The notes under the pieces were generated by a model that worked only from the letters and a program-made list of their open reading frames with translations, was not told where the DNA came from and made no database searches. This document shows positions 25,101-35,600 of a stretch of DNA of 64,000 bases, in pieces. Both the position numbers and the translations under genes were made by a program. Source of the stretch: Dasyornis broadbenti (taxonomy: Eukaryota; Chordata; Aves; Passeriformes; Dasyornithidae); the NCBI GenBank assembly GCA_013397935.1, contig VZRN01006386.1, positions 1,852,192 through 1,916,191 on the forward strand. The letters run 5' to 3'. Every line of letters begins with the position of its first letter. The stretch's first letter is position 1.

Positions 25101-25314
25101 GGAAGGAGATGCCTTGGGAGCAGGCATTCTCAATTACCTGAATGAAAAAGAAAGAGACAGAAGAGACAAAGAGCAGGAGCTAAATGAAGTCACCGTAGAA
25201 GCAGTTGCCAACAGCAAGTCTGAAACGGAAACGTCACCTTTGGTAACCCACAAAAACCCAGCCTCCAACACAACCAGTACAGCAGACCCTGAATCCAAGG
25301 AATCAGTATTGTGA
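1109..25314 (+). CDS. SLC1A4: SLC1A4 gene span: neutral amino-acid transporter A (ASCT1), 8 coding exons, exon 1 mostly missing
   Basis: Sodium-dependent exchanger of Ala, Ser, Cys and Thr in the plasma membrane (SLC1 family, shared with the EAAT glutamate transporters). Visible coding pieces are 1109-1124, 10437-10479, 11604-11666, 16727-16893, 19631-19864, 21083-21277, 22700-22834 and 25074-25314. All junctions are GT-AG and the phases agree. Exons 2-8 give 358 residues plus a split Arg codon, very close to the matching part of human ASCT1 (532 aa in total). Family landmarks are all present: the serine-rich re-entrant loop (CSSSATLPS), the NMDGAA sodium/substrate motif of TM7, the second hairpin (GVPAGGVL) and TM8 (VDRTTTVVN). 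ASCT-type Thr stands where EAATs carry the Arg that binds the acidic side chain. That separates it from EAATs; exon-by-exon wording fits SLC1A4 better than SLC1A5. Confidence 0.95.
1125..10436 (+). other. SLC1A4: SLC1A4 intron 1 (9.3 kb)
   Basis: Donor GTGAGG at 1125, acceptor TTTTACAG ending at 10436. It begins with a CT-rich low-complexity stretch (1221-1364). Both strands around 6680-7460 are open for 150-184 codons, but without recognisable domains or codon character, so I treat these as chance. I see no exon and no clear transposon in the remainder. Confidence 0.8.
1221..1364. repeat. Pyrimidine-rich low-complexity tract
   Basis: A run dominated by C and T (TCC, CTT and TTC modules) with only scattered purines, starting about 100 bases inside intron 1 of SLC1A4. 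It could form triplex-like structure and, with the GC-rich flank, may have contributed to the sequencing gap next to it. No repeat unit is maintained for long. Confidence 0.7.
10437..10479 (+). CDS. SLC1A4: SLC1A4 exon 2 (43 bp)
   Basis: Flanked by TTTTACAG and GTAAGATC. It completes the Arg codon from exon 1 and reads NLFPANLVAAAFRT; the human counterpart is NLFPSNLVVAAFRT. It lies in the extracellular approach to TM4 of the SLC1 fold. At 43 bases it is too short to show up as a stand-alone open reading frame, and it ends in phase 0. Confidence 0.95.
11604..11666 (+). CDS. SLC1A4: SLC1A4 exon 3 (63 bp), extracellular loop with two N-glycosylation sequons
   Basis: Acceptor ACCTGCAG, donor GTAAGG. 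Twenty-one codons beginning YATDYKML and ending GNVTLEK. It contains two N-glycosylation sequons, N-T-T and N-V-T. The human loop reads QNSSSGNVTHEK, so both sites are kept. This is the large, poorly conserved extracellular loop between TM3 and TM4. Phase 0 at both ends. Confidence 0.95.
11667..16726 (+). other. SLC1A4: SLC1A4 intron 3 (5.1 kb)
   Basis: Donor GTAAGG, acceptor CTTTGCAG. The middle (about 15240-16100) is noticeably AT-rich and unbroken by recognisable repeats. I see no exon, RNA gene or clear transposon. Short open frames around 13980-14680 overlap one another in different frames and have no recognisable content. Confidence 0.75.
16727..16893 (+). CDS. SLC1A4: SLC1A4 exon 4
   Basis: Acceptor CTTTGCAG, donor GTAAGTG. 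Reads VPVGTEIEGMNILGLVL and continues through GVALKKLG and EGEDLIRFFNS to WIMW, whose final Trp codon is split with exon 5. This is TM4b-TM4c into TM5. It is nearly identical to human ASCT1; VPVG replaces IPIG at the start. Confidence 0.97.
18972..18987. repeat. (TG)8 microsatellite
   Basis: Eight consecutive TG dinucleotides in SLC1A4 intron 4. Short enough to be of low polymorphism. Confidence 0.8.
19263..19303. repeat. CT-rich TTCC/TCCC microsatellite
   Basis: About 40 bases of pure pyrimidine with imperfect CCTT and CCCTT units, inside SLC1A4 intron 4 about 330 bases before exon 5. Confidence 0.75.
19631..19864 (+). CDS. SLC1A4: SLC1A4 exon 5
   Basis: Acceptor TTTACACAG, donor GTGAGTT. 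Completes Trp and reads YVPIGIMFLVGSKIVEM, then KYIFASILGHVIHGG, and ends FATCS with the Ser codon split as AG|C. It covers TM5-TM6 and the start of hairpin HP1. Differences from human are conservative (for example EMEDIVLL for EMKDIIVL). Confidence 0.97.
19865..21082 (+). other. SLC1A4: SLC1A4 intron 5 (1.2 kb)
   Basis: Donor GTGAGTT, acceptor GTTTCCAG. It contains a CR1 3'-end fragment on the minus strand at 20694-20762 and is otherwise featureless and AT-rich. Confidence 0.8.
20694..20762 (-). mobile_element. CR1 LINE 3'-end fragment
   Basis: Begins ATCATAGAATCATGGAACGG and continues GTGTTGGAAGGAACTTTAAAGAT, then GTTCCAACCTCCCCTG. This is the reverse complement of the conserved CR1 3' terminus (TTCCAACCC then ATTCTATGATTCTATGA). 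Only about 70 bases survive, as expected of a heavily 5'-truncated copy. Confidence 0.85.
21083..21277 (+). CDS. SLC1A4: SLC1A4 exon 6, transport core
   Basis: Acceptor GTTTCCAG, donor GTAAGTTG. Completes Ser and gives the HP1 motif SSSATLPS across the junction, then KCIEENNGVDKRISRF and ILPIGATVNMDGAAIF. NMDGAA is the TM7 motif that forms sodium and substrate contacts in all SLC1 members. It ends FTIL with the Leu codon split (CT|C). Confidence 0.98.
21278..22699 (+). other. SLC1A4: SLC1A4 intron 6 (1.4 kb)
   Basis: Donor GTAAGTTG, acceptor GATTTGCAG. A single poly-T run of about 12 bases lies near 22120; no repeat or exon is recognised. Confidence 0.8.
22700..22834 (+). CDS. SLC1A4: SLC1A4 exon 7, hairpin 2
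   Basis: Acceptor GATTTGCAG, donor GTGAGTAC. Reads VTATASSVGAAGVPAGG, then VLTIAIILEAIGLP, TNDLSLIL and AVDWIV, with the last Val codon split GT|G. The GVPAGG turn is the tip of HP2, the extracellular gate. This exon is clearly more GC-rich than its surroundings. Confidence 0.97.
22835..25073 (+). other. SLC1A4: SLC1A4 intron 7 (2.2 kb)
   Basis: Donor GTGAGTAC, acceptor TTCACCAG. Contains a roughly 280-base CR1 fragment directly after exon 7 (22882-23165). The remainder shows nothing recognised. Confidence 0.8.
22882..23165 (-). mobile_element. CR1 LINE fragment, minus strand
   Basis: Starts ATGGAATTGTAGAATTGCTA and GTTGGAAAAGACCGTTCAGA and continues with the conserved CR1 3' region: GAGTCCACCACTTCCCTG, then AATATCCAATCTAAACCTCC and CTTGAGGCTGTTTCCTCT. 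Plus-strand order runs from the element's 3' end towards its interior, so it is inserted antisense to SLC1A4. Small internal deletions and many substitutions suggest an old copy. It begins less than 50 bases after the exon 7 donor. Confidence 0.9.
25074..25314 (+). CDS. SLC1A4: SLC1A4 exon 8, TM8 and cytoplasmic tail
   Basis: Acceptor TTCACCAG. Completes Val and reads DRTTTVVNVEGDALGAG, then a charged cytoplasmic tail ending in SKESVL and TGA (25312-25314). TTT after DR marks the ASCT subtype: EAATs have Arg at this TM8 position to bind the acidic substrate. The tail conserves TSPLVTH and the C-terminal ESKESVL of human ASCT1. The middle of the tail is bird-specific, with a KERDRRDKEQE charged run. 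Confidence 0.98.
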
Positions 25315-26900
25315 ACTTGAGGCTGCTCGTCAAGACCATTCCTAGAGATGGCCCAGGGACTTGTCAACGCACCCAGGCGTTTACAGTGCGACCAGGGGCT
25401 GGATGGCTCTTGGAAGTGCTCAGTTCCAGTCTGTTTTAAAATATACTGGCCTGGGGAAGGGGAGGGAAGTGGGGTGGGCAGAGAAGGGGTGCTGAGAAGG
25501 AACTGTCGCTTTATAATAGTACTTTGATAGTTTATGTGTACACGTATACATGTTGCACATGCACACGTGTACATGTATGTGAGAACTGCCATTGAGGCTT
25601 CTGGTGTAACAAAGCTTCCATTAGTGAAGGCTCAGATGGGTTGGAGATAGGGAGGTAGCCAAACCCAGTATGTGCTTTTTGTAGGGAAAAATTAGTAAGC
25701 TTATTTTTGCTGCTGTTTGAATGGAGAAGCAGTCTAGAAACTCCAGAGTGGGTGAAAATGTTGCTTCAATTTATTTTCTAGCCTGGAAACACTTACTGAC
25801 CATTACAGCCATGATATGAAGCAACATTTTTCTCCCACTCCCCTTCCTCTCATGTTCTCCGATCCGTTAAAAATGTCAAGTGTGTCCTTAAAACTAGCTG
25901 TTTTCTATTTCTAAATTTTTTTTTTTGTTTCATACCTAAATTAATAGCTTATAGGGACTTGTTTCATTCTCCCACTGCATTGTAGCTCATAGGAGCTTTC
26001 CTGCCTTTTGGTGAATAACTCCCAAACTGTGGGACCAAATATAGGAGATATTCGTGCAGATCAAGGATTAGTTTCCTCCTTTCCTCTAACCAAGCTGTTA
26101 AGGAAAAAGTCCAGAGGAAACACAAATTTTGTTAAAGTAATCCCTTTGGGGCTGAAAAAAAATGTAGAGTCTGTTCCAGCGTTAGTATGTCTGAAAGAGG
26201 CTTGCCTGTGACAACATCCATAAATCCACAAGTCAGTTCCCTTCATGAAAATACACATGATCCTCTGCTAGCACACCACGGCCTGCTCATATTTATTTAA
26301 TGGGTCAATCCAAACAACTTTAGTCATACTCCCCTTCCAGCAAAATTGAACAGGGGAGGAAAAATTCTGCACACACATCATGTGGAAACTGATGACAGGC
26401 AAGTCTGAGTCTTGGCTTCAAAGGGGAAGAGAAGAGGTGAGTTTATAACTCCAAGTAGTTCAGTGATCTCTGTGGGAGCTGGCTACGTATTCCTGCTAGG
26501 AGTCTGGTCCTGCCATAAATGTTGTTCTGGCAGCAGTTTACTTTTAGTAATTCTGGATGGTGCCGGGCCAGGGTAATGCTTTAATGGCAGATGGTAACCT
26601 TTGCTTGAGGCTCAGCCAAATGCTTTTGGATTCTTACTCCTCCTTTTTTGCCTTTACAGTGTCCTTCCTTAATTTGCAACCCAAACCTGAACAAAATGTG
26701 GCAAACTCATTGCAAAAAGCTTGTTGATTCATCTTGGCTTTTTGGATACTAACGGTTAAAAAATTGTGATGGTACACATGCCAAGATTTACCTGGACTTG
26801 TGATGTTTTCCCTTGGTTACTTCAACAAGAGATTGCATGTGGTCAATCTCCACACTGTTAATTCAGCAATATATATTTACACTTAGCTTTGATATAAAGT
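25315..26900 (+). other. SLC1A4: SLC1A4 3' UTR (end not fixed)
   Basis: Sequence directly after the stop codon; human SLC1A4 is known to have a long 3' UTR. It contains an alternating purine-pyrimidine tract (25533-25581) and an AU-rich ATTTATTTAA at about 26290. I find no canonical AATAAA on the plus strand before 29343, so the 3' end may use a variant signal or lie farther on. The right limit given here is arbitrary. Confidence 0.45.
25533..25581. repeat. 49-bp alternating purine-pyrimidine (TG/CA/TA) tract
   Basis: Starts TATGTGTACACGTATACATG and ends CACACGTGTACATGTATGTG. Every step alternates pyrimidine and purine except one TT in the middle. It also contains complementary arms GTACACGT and ACGTGTAC that could pair in RNA. 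It lies about 220 bases after the SLC1A4 stop. Confidence 0.8.
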
Positions 26901-27551
26901 AATGCTAAGTCTCCCTTTTTCTTTCTCCTCTCTTGCTTCAGAGGAATCTATCTTGGAAAGATACCAGCACTAGGAAGAGGCAACTCCAATTCCATAGCAG
27001 CAGCTGCTTTCCTTTGCAAAGCATCTTCCCTGGTAAAGGGACCCAATGAATTTTGCAGAAAGACGCTCAGAGTGAGATGTGGCCACCCCAGAGGGAGAGC
27101 ACAGTGAGTGCATCATGACTGGCTGGTTAATCCTGTGCACTGGAGCCATGCAGACAGTCCAAGTAGGAAAGGATTAGTCAGCCCACTGGGAAACTGCAGG
27201 TGGAGCTTCTTTTTAACCAGTTTATTTATAACCGTGTCCACAAAGTTTGGTCATTCCTTGGCTCATCTTCAAAATGGATGGAGACAAACACAATTCTGTA
27301 GGGACATCTTTTGCCCAGCAGATAAACTTTGCATTTCTTCCCGTTAGAATCATTCTGACTCCTTTCAACTCAGGAAACCAAAAGCACACTTTTAAGTCTA
27401 GGAATCTCTTTGAAAAATCTGAATGCACCAGAACCCCAAATACTTTGATTTTAAAGCAGTATATGGATGTCTCAGGGAAGCTGAAAATCCCTGTGGGCTG
27501 GGTTCTGTAGTTGCATTTTATCCCCCATCAGACCTTTAGCTCCTGTGCTTT

Positions 27552-28032
27552 TTTGAGACCCCCTGGAATACTGCATACAGTTCTGGTGTCCCCAGCATAA
27601 GAACATGGAACTGTTGAAATGAGTCCAGAGGAGGGCCATGAAGTTGATAAGAGGACTGGCACATGTTCCCTGCAAAGACAGGCTGAGAAAGCTAGGGCTG
27701 TTCAACCTATAGAAGATTGCATAGCAACCTTCCAGTATCTGAAGGGAGCCTACAGGGAAGCCAGAGAGGGACTCTCTTTCAGGAACTGTAGTGGTAGGAC
27801 AAGGACCAATGGGTACAAACTGAAAGAGATGAATTTTGGTGAGATACTGGAACAGGCTGCTCAGGGAGGTTGTGGATGCCCCAACCCTGAACCAACCTGG
27901 TTCAAAGCCAGGTTGGATAAGGTCTTGAGTAACCTGGTCTAGTGGGAGGTGTCCCTGCATACGCCAGGGGGCTTGGGACTGGATGATCTTTAAGGTCCTT
28001 TCCAACCCCTTAACATTCTGTGGTTCTATGAT
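27552..28032 (+). mobile_element. CR1 LINE 3' fragment (about 480 bp), sense strand
   Basis: Successive CR1 landmarks are present in order: CTGGAATACTGCATACAGTT, GAGTCCAGAGGAGGGCCATG, AAGACAGGCTGAGAAAGCTA, CAGTATCTGAAGGGAGCCTA, GAACAGGCTGCTCAGGGAGG, TGGTCTAGTGGGAGGTGTCC, and the terminal GATGATCTTTAAGGTCC followed by ATTCTGTGGTTCTATGAT. These belong to the end of the reverse-transcriptase ORF and the 3' UTR. All frames are broken. One internal segment seems deleted after GGGTACAAACTGAAAGAGAT, because the usual stretch before the GAGATACTGGAACAGG part is shortened. Confidence 0.93.
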
Positions 28033-29529
28033 GCTCTCCCTCACCATGACACATGCAGCTGGGATCAGGACAGGAGAGTGGGCAGCAGTCAAATGACAAT
28101 TCCCACGAAGCATCACAGCACCATTTCAGGGTAGAACACATCTCTTTATTTTCACCCTGAAGCTGTTGTTGCCAACAGGTAAAAGTACTGACCTGGGCAA
28201 ATCCAAAGGCTGGGCTTCCTTGCAGGTAGCCCCTTGCCGTTGCCATATGATCCTTCTTCCCTGTGGTGCTGCAGCTGGACTGTGCCTCATCCTCGTAGCA
28301 GCATGCCATAGGCTGTGGCACATTGTTGCTTTCAGGGAAATAGAAAACCTTCCCAGGAAATAGAAAATCAAAGCAAATATCCCAGTATTAGTATTTTCCA
28401 ATAACAATGCAGAAGCTCAGAGTCTTTGCTGAACACCTCTCCCAGTCCCTACTAGTGGATTGCCATGTTTTGTATCAATGTGAATGTCTAGCAATCCCAG
28501 CTTGTTAGAGCAGTCAGATTTAAGGAGGTCAGATCATTTTCATAGCAGGAATTTAATCAAGGAAATCTGACATTCCTTCTCCTGGAAACAGATACCATAG
28601 CATTTATATGAACCATGAGTATTCAGTCTAAACCTGCCAAAAATCTGTAGTCTTACAGAAGCCCTACTTTAGACTTACAAACGTGCCAGTTCTTTTGTTG
28701 TTTGTGCACAACAAGAGGGATCCATGGAAGCAGGAGTGCTGGGTAACTACTGCTTGTCAGAATATCTTCTTGGTCATTTTTTGTATCATTTGTGTCAGAA
28801 TTTACATTTCTTTCTTTTCTGTGATGTTCCCATTCCTCATGATAGCCATGATGCATTCTTGAACTCTCTGCCTGGATTGTTTTCTTAAGGTATGAATATA
28901 AGAGATCCAGTATTGCACTCTCAGACTGTAAAAACTGTAACACACTCCAACAACTGCCACTGTAACAGTGTGGATCCTGGTGGAAAGCCTGATGAGATAG
29001 GCTTGCTGTTTGCTTCAAGTGGTCAAGGTCTTCAGGTAAGGCCACTGTGAGAAAACTGAAAGGGCTGTTGAGGAATGTGCATTTTAGATAGTGTTCTTGA
29101 CCTGCAGTGTAATGTATTGCACTGGGATCTTCCTGTTTCAGGAGGCTGTGAGCTGAGAAGGTGCTCAGGAGCCTTGCAGGTGAAGCCAGGGGTACCTGCT
29201 CTGCTCTCACCCAGGCACTCCAGAAATCTGGTGCCAATGTGGTACTTAACTCCAATGTGTCTTGACTGGACATGTATTTCTGTTCTCTGGACGTGACTGT
29301 AAATGGGAAACCTTTAGTCAGTTCCTTTTTCTTTTAAGAAGAAATAAATTCCATCTAGAAAACATTATTTTTCTATTTGGTTTTCGGTTGTTTTCTTTTG
29401 TTTTGTTTTTTTTTCTAGAAGATACAAATTCTCTCTTCAGTTCATGTCCTACCCTCTAGTACAGGAATTGCTTTTTAAGAGAAAGATATGAAAATCACAT
29501 GGTGTGTTTCTTGGGGTGTCATTTGCAAG

Positions 29530-29600
29530 ACTAGCAGTTGCACTCAATGATCCTCATAAATCCCTTCCAACTCAGTGGATTCTATAATTCTGTGAAATAT
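29530..29600 (+). mobile_element. CR1 LINE 3'-terminal fragment
   Basis: Reads GCACTCAATGATCCTCATAA, then TCCCTTCCAACTCAGTGG and ATTCTATAATTCTGTGAAAT. This matches the CR1 3' end (GATGATCC, CCCTTCCAACTCAG, repeated ATTCTATGATTCTATGA) in sense orientation. Only about 70 bases remain. Confidence 0.75.
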
Positions 29601-32600
29601 TGGAGACTGTGCAAGCCTTTGGCATATGCAATCCTACTTTGTCTCTGACGCCATTTATTCTTCCATTTTTACCTTCTCTTTCAGTGAAGTTTCTTTCACC
29701 ATTTTGAACCATCTTTTATTTCTTCTCCAGGATTGACTTTTCACTCCATGCTTTTTCTATCACTGCCTGATCTTATCCCATTTATTGGGATACCCTATGT
29801 TATTTTTATGTTTCAGTGGCTCAGGAATTAATTGGAGAGAGGACAGAGTTTTGAGAGCTCCAGTTTGCATTGTGCTGTGCTCTGTCCTGAACTCAGCAGA
29901 GGTTTGTGAGCCTTGGTAATTTAGAGTTGCTCTGAGAGTGCAGATCAGTATCTGTCTCTCACACTGAGAAAGGTGCTTGTTCTGTGCTGTGAGATGTGGC
30001 TGTAGATGCCTGAGAAGCTGTAGTGAACAGTGGAGGGTGCCAGGACTTGACTGCTTTTAAGATGTTTTCAGTAAAGATCCTGTATTCCTAAGAACTGAGC
30101 TTTAGCTCAGTCTTGGTGTTGGTAATTGCACTACAAGACTCTGTAATTGCAGAAGACTTCAAACCCTTCTGGGGATGTCTCTTGCAATCAGGATGGGTTT
30201 TGTGTTGAGAACAGACTAGAGCCAATCCCAGGGTTTCCCCTGCAGGGATGTGACAAATGGGACTGTGTCCTTCGGACATAACAGAGATGTGAAGCCAGCC
30301 AAAGTACCACATCAATTGGTGAAACAATCTCTGCTTTGTCTTCTCTGGGCAGCCCTGAGGAGACAATGTCCTGAGCTGAAGGTGGTGAGAAACTGGGGGG
30401 TGGTATGAGGGGCAGGAAGGTTTCATGGTGTTTGGCTCTGTTCTGATACTCTTACCTGCTGTGGCTGGTGCCAGAGATGGACATGACCCAGTGTCACCAT
30501 TCCTACTCTACTGTGGTTCCTCCTTATTTTTCAGCAAAAATCTGAAGGTGAGATTTCAGGTGAAATCTGAGGTGCTCAGGCAGTTCCTGTTTCAGTCAAG
30601 TCAAAGTCCCTGTGATCTCTGTGACTGACCACCCAGCCGTACGTTGTAGATTGTGTCCTCAAGAGCTTGCAAAAGGGACAAAACCACCACCTCTTCTGCA
30701 AAGATTTGCAGGGTTGGTCAACAATCTGGGCTAAATCTTCACTCTGGTCCTCTGCTAACACAGTGTAGTTCTGCAGCCACTGTAAAGCAACATCCTGTTG
30801 GAAATTATAATTTTTAATCCTGACTCTCCCACAGGCAGTGAGCAATGGGCCTCAGGTACCAAGTCAAAAGACCAAAAGACAAACTCACCAAGGGAAAATT
30901 GTCACATCTTCATTGATTTTTTTTTTTTTTTAACAGAGCCTTGGCAGTTCATAATCACAGAGCTGCCTGTAATGACTGATCCTGTGACAGATGCATAGCA
31001 CAGAATTAGGCAGGTTGCATAAGTCCTATACCTGTGCTTCCTTTTCTGTAAATTAGATTTACAGATATTTACCTGTCCCTCACAGGCAATAGTGTGGAAT
31101 ATAGTGAGTTGCAATGTTTGGAAAGCACTTTTAAGACACAGAGCAGTAAATCTTGAAGAATAATGAACTTTTCAAAAATCTGAAAGGAATCAAATAATGA
31201 AATTATGCAGAGTGGCATTGTGCTAGGGAAGGAATGACTGATGGAAAGGAGATCAAGTGGATGCATTTGCTAGGCTAATTCAGGGGGAGCCTGGGAGCTC
31301 GTGTCAGTGTGAGCTGCAGTTCAGAAAATGGATGTAACTTAGTCAAGGACGACAAGTGCCCTGTTCCATCTGCCTCCTTCCATCTCCACCTGACATGCCA
31401 TGAAAGCTTAGGCTCAGGTAAATTAACAGACATCACCATGGATTCAACATCTAAATTGGGAGTCTTGACAGCTTAGTTCCTGACTAGTTTCAGTGGGAGA
31501 AAGATTTCAACTAAAAGAACAAGTTGTCTTGTTGTCAGTATGGGTGACAAAGATGGAGAAAAAGAAGGAAGAGCTGGAGGGCTGCAGGGGTACCGTCACA
31601 GAAGACAGGGTAAGCAAGAGGATAAAGAAGCATCTTTCCCTTGGCATTTTGTTATGCATAGGATTAAAAAGGCTGCAGGCATTTGTCCAGCGTGTAGCAG
31701 AAACAATGCAAATCGCTGCCTGCTGCTTGGGCAGGATTTGCAGGGAGAGGCAGGAATGCTGAAGTTTCTGAAATGCATCGTCACTGAGCAACAAGGCAGC
31801 ATGCAGAGGGCCAGCGTGGGGCTCTGATAAGCTTCTCCTGGCTGCTGGCCATGACCAGAGGAACAGCGGTACAGTTCTGGATCAGGGATTGACCCACATT
31901 CCTCCTTGCAGGATAGCCAGGACAAATGCTCCTCAGATAAATGCATGGAGACCATTATTCTCTGAGGACAAAGACCAACTTGTTATCTATGGGAACATAT
32001 TGATGAAAGCAATGTTCACTTGCTGCTTCATTTTCTGGCAGGAGGGAAGATGGTTTTTACGAATGACCTGAAACTTTTCCAGACTTTGGGCAACACATTG
32101 AGACAGTTGCCCCTGAATATTTTAGCTCTGACAATAAGTGATCAAGAGGCTTACTTGGCCCCCATAGGTCTTCACATCTGAGCACTGTCTTGGGAAGTTA
32201 ATGTTAACACAGAATTCATTCTCTGCATGGGATCTTTAGAGGCATTTGTGACCAGCAGGCATCAGTTCACAGCTGCACAAGTGAATGAATACAGAAAAAG
32301 GTGAAAGAACTCCCTCTTGAGTCACGTGAAGAGTTTTCAAGCAGGCCAGGAGCAGACCCCGAGTCCTGAAGCCAGGTTCATTATTAGCTAACAGCTATTA
32401 TCACCTTAAAAAAATCCACATCTGAGGGTTTATTAATATATTTGATTCAGTACAGAGTTTTCAACAGAAGAGGAAAAAGAAAATCTGTTTCATTCAAGAG
32501 TTCACAGTGCACTGGTTACTTATCAAATGATGTCTCAGTGTCAGCAGATGCATCATCCTTAACTGTTGCAAAATCTCATTTGGATTTAACCTCAGACCTC

Positions 32601-35600
32601 TGTGCCAGCAGGAGGTGAGGACCGTGGACATATTAGCAGGCCAACAGCTGTTATGTAAAATCCTGCTCAAGAAATATTTATACTTGTCTCCCAAGGCCAC
32701 AGATGCTGCTTGCAAGGCAAGCAGGGCTACCAACAGGAAGTTGCATGAGGAAATGGATTTTGAGCCAACTCTGTTGTCATGCAAAGTTAACAATGTGGTT
32801 TTAAGCCACAGAGACCAAGAAATTCGGTATGAGATGTTCCTTAGGACAGCTTTTACTTGTTCCTTCTGGTAAAAAAACACTGAGAAAGTAATGCCCTTCT
32901 TTGACAAGCATGTATTTAGTAATTGAAACTAAACTTCAATATGGCATGTGCGTGCAACTTAATTGCAGTTATATGTTGCAGAAGGAAATTACTAAGGGAA
33001 CTGTTCTGTCAAGGAACTATTTACACATGTCTGAATTCCCTGGATTACATTCCCACAGAAAGAATTGCACTTAACCATAAAAAATACTCCAGATATTAAC
33101 TGGTTTGGATTGCAGCTTTTTTAAGAACCAGAAGGAATGCCACAAAAACGACAGGCCAGGGCCTTCACTGATGTGCATTCATGTAATTTCCTGAGCTTTC
33201 TGTGGCTTCTGGAATTCGGATGGAGATAACTCCTTAGCAGCACAGGGGTTTGGTCTGGGCCTTTTAAGATGATAATGATCAGCTAAGCAGCAGTAAAGCA
33301 ATGTTTTTAAAACTTCTTGGCTGTAACTATAGAGGCATTTTACATGCTTAGAGTATTCTTATGATGTGGTGCCTCTAATAAGAAAAAAGTGTTTTCCTAG
33401 TGGTCAGTGTTGATGCAGAAGGAAACTTCCTCATGTTTTGTTCCATTTGCCTTCTCTGTATCCCCCCCTGCAGAGTCTGTTGCGCTCCTTGGAGTCTGTC
33501 CAGATCCCAGCAGGATCAGGCTCCTATAGTACATAGATCAAACATAAAGATATTCTGGTCCCATGTGAGGACACAGACTGTTTCATATCCTGTTAGGAGA
33601 GGACAAAGACATGGTGTCAGCTTTGGAGAGTGTCTGGACTGAACAAACCCTGCTTCATTAAGGCAGTGCCTTAATGACATTTTACACTTAATTAGTCAAG
33701 TAATTGTGACCAAGGTGGCCCAGCCCTCACTGCCTCCCTGCTCTGCTCCACAACAGATGCTCTGTTGACAGGTCTTCCCTGAAGGCCACTGTGGAGGTGA
33801 TGTGTTTGCCATCCGTGAGAATTCCTTTCTTTTAAGAACACACTCAGACTTCTTCAGTTACTATCCTGGCTCCACTCTGGTAAGGTCGTGCTGTATAGGA
33901 TGGAGACCATGAGTAGCATTGCAAATAGCTGAGCAAACCTCTGGTCACAGAGATGGATGGGCCTCTGCTTCTGAACTGCTTCTTGGTTACAGCAAACTGA
34001 GACTTGAGTCACTCACACTTTGTGAGGGTGAAGATTTTGGTTAGATTTTGATTGATCCCTCAGATTCAGGGATAGCAGGATCATCCCTGCAAATGAGGAG
34101 TCCCCTTTTGCCTTATTATCCTTAAAGGTGCCTTGTCCTGGTTCCCTTCAGGACAAATTCCAAGTTGGCTTTCAAATATAACTATGCACTAAAGCTGAAA
34201 GACTCCATTATCCCTGAAGACAGGAGGGAGAATGTGATGTCCTGGTGTGAGACAAGGAAAGTGGTTTTCTTTTCTTTATCCTGTGAGCTCTCTGACAGCA
34301 ATTCTGAGGTGTGTATGTGTGCGTGTGCTTTTATTTTTACCTGAACACAAATTGTTCTAATTAGGAGGGAGGATTCTTGTATTTTTATATGCTACACCAT
34401 TTGATTAATTACTTTAATAAAAAGACAGATGAACTCTGAAATTCACTGCCATCTGCTCCAGTACAATCCAGTAACAGTGATACAAACATATCTGCCTTCA
34501 GGTTAAAACCTTGTGCTTAGAGTAACCACTCTGTTGAGGAAGTGTTTGTGCCATATGGGTGTTGATCCTTGTGAACATCTGTAGCTGTTCCTCTTTTAAA
34601 GCTGTGGGTTTCATCCATGTGACTCTGTATCAGCCTTTTCATTGTCTACCAAGAACAGATGTATGTGCACATATGCAAAAAAAAGACCATATTGCTGTGT
34701 CTTGGGGTGTGTAACCCTGGGGCAGATGTTACAGATGTTTGTTGTGTGCTGTACCCTTTGGAGTAAGAACTCCCTGCCTGTCTGGGGAACAAACAGTCCT
34801 GTGGCTCATGTTGGGATGGTTTGTTGTATTAGGAGGGTGACACAATGGGATACTCCCTTTTTCCCTTCTCTCATGGAAATGCGTACTTGTTCTCTCTTTG
34901 TGTAGCTTCAAAATCTAAAATAAAAACCACCCCAAACAGAATTCATGTTTCCACCTTTGTTTGGAGAAGGCCTGGCCCTTTATTTGGATCAACCTTGCAC
35001 AGGCAGTGGGACATCCTGCTGGACCAGGCTCTCAGGCTCTGTCACCCGAGCAAACACTCCTTTGGAAATGCCCCTGAATGAGAATTGTGCAGCTTGGTGT
35101 GTGGCTCCACTTTCCCAGACTCTGCCTTTTGTTGGCATGCTGGTGTCACTGATTGTCAGCATTTAACCCTTTCCCTGCTGGCATGTCTCCAATCCCTCTG
35201 CACAGCTACTGGGCTCTAAAGGGGCTTTGGGAGCGCCTGGATCAATAGTTATACTGTGGTGGGGTAGAAGGGCTGACAGACAGACCTACTGCCTCTTCTG
35301 CCAAGCTAACTGACTTTGTTCCCTGGAGAAGATTGAGCAGTGGGAGTAATCCTTAGGAAATGCTTTTCAATAGAGAGCTGGGCTGGTAAATGCTGGGTAA
35401 TTTTACATTTGCCATGTACAGTCTATCTGAGCAGTGTGCTGGTTATGACTGAGGGCCTGGGTTTGCCATGTAAGTGGATTTGATACAGCTTTTCCATTAA
35501 ACGCTCACGTATCTCCGCAGGGTGGATTCTGTCCTGAGATGCACACATATAACATCACAAATCCTGGGAAAAAAATCTACTCTGTAAGTGTAGATTGGTT

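Noticed and set aside
27472..28116. 214-codon minus-strand open frame
   Set aside because: It is the reverse complement of a CR1 element whose own coding strand is plus; the translation is meaningless.
28653..29273. 206-codon minus-strand open frame starting MSSQDTLELS
   Set aside because: No recognised family, no promoter or splice context, and about one such open stretch is expected by chance in a window this large. Transcript data could overturn this.
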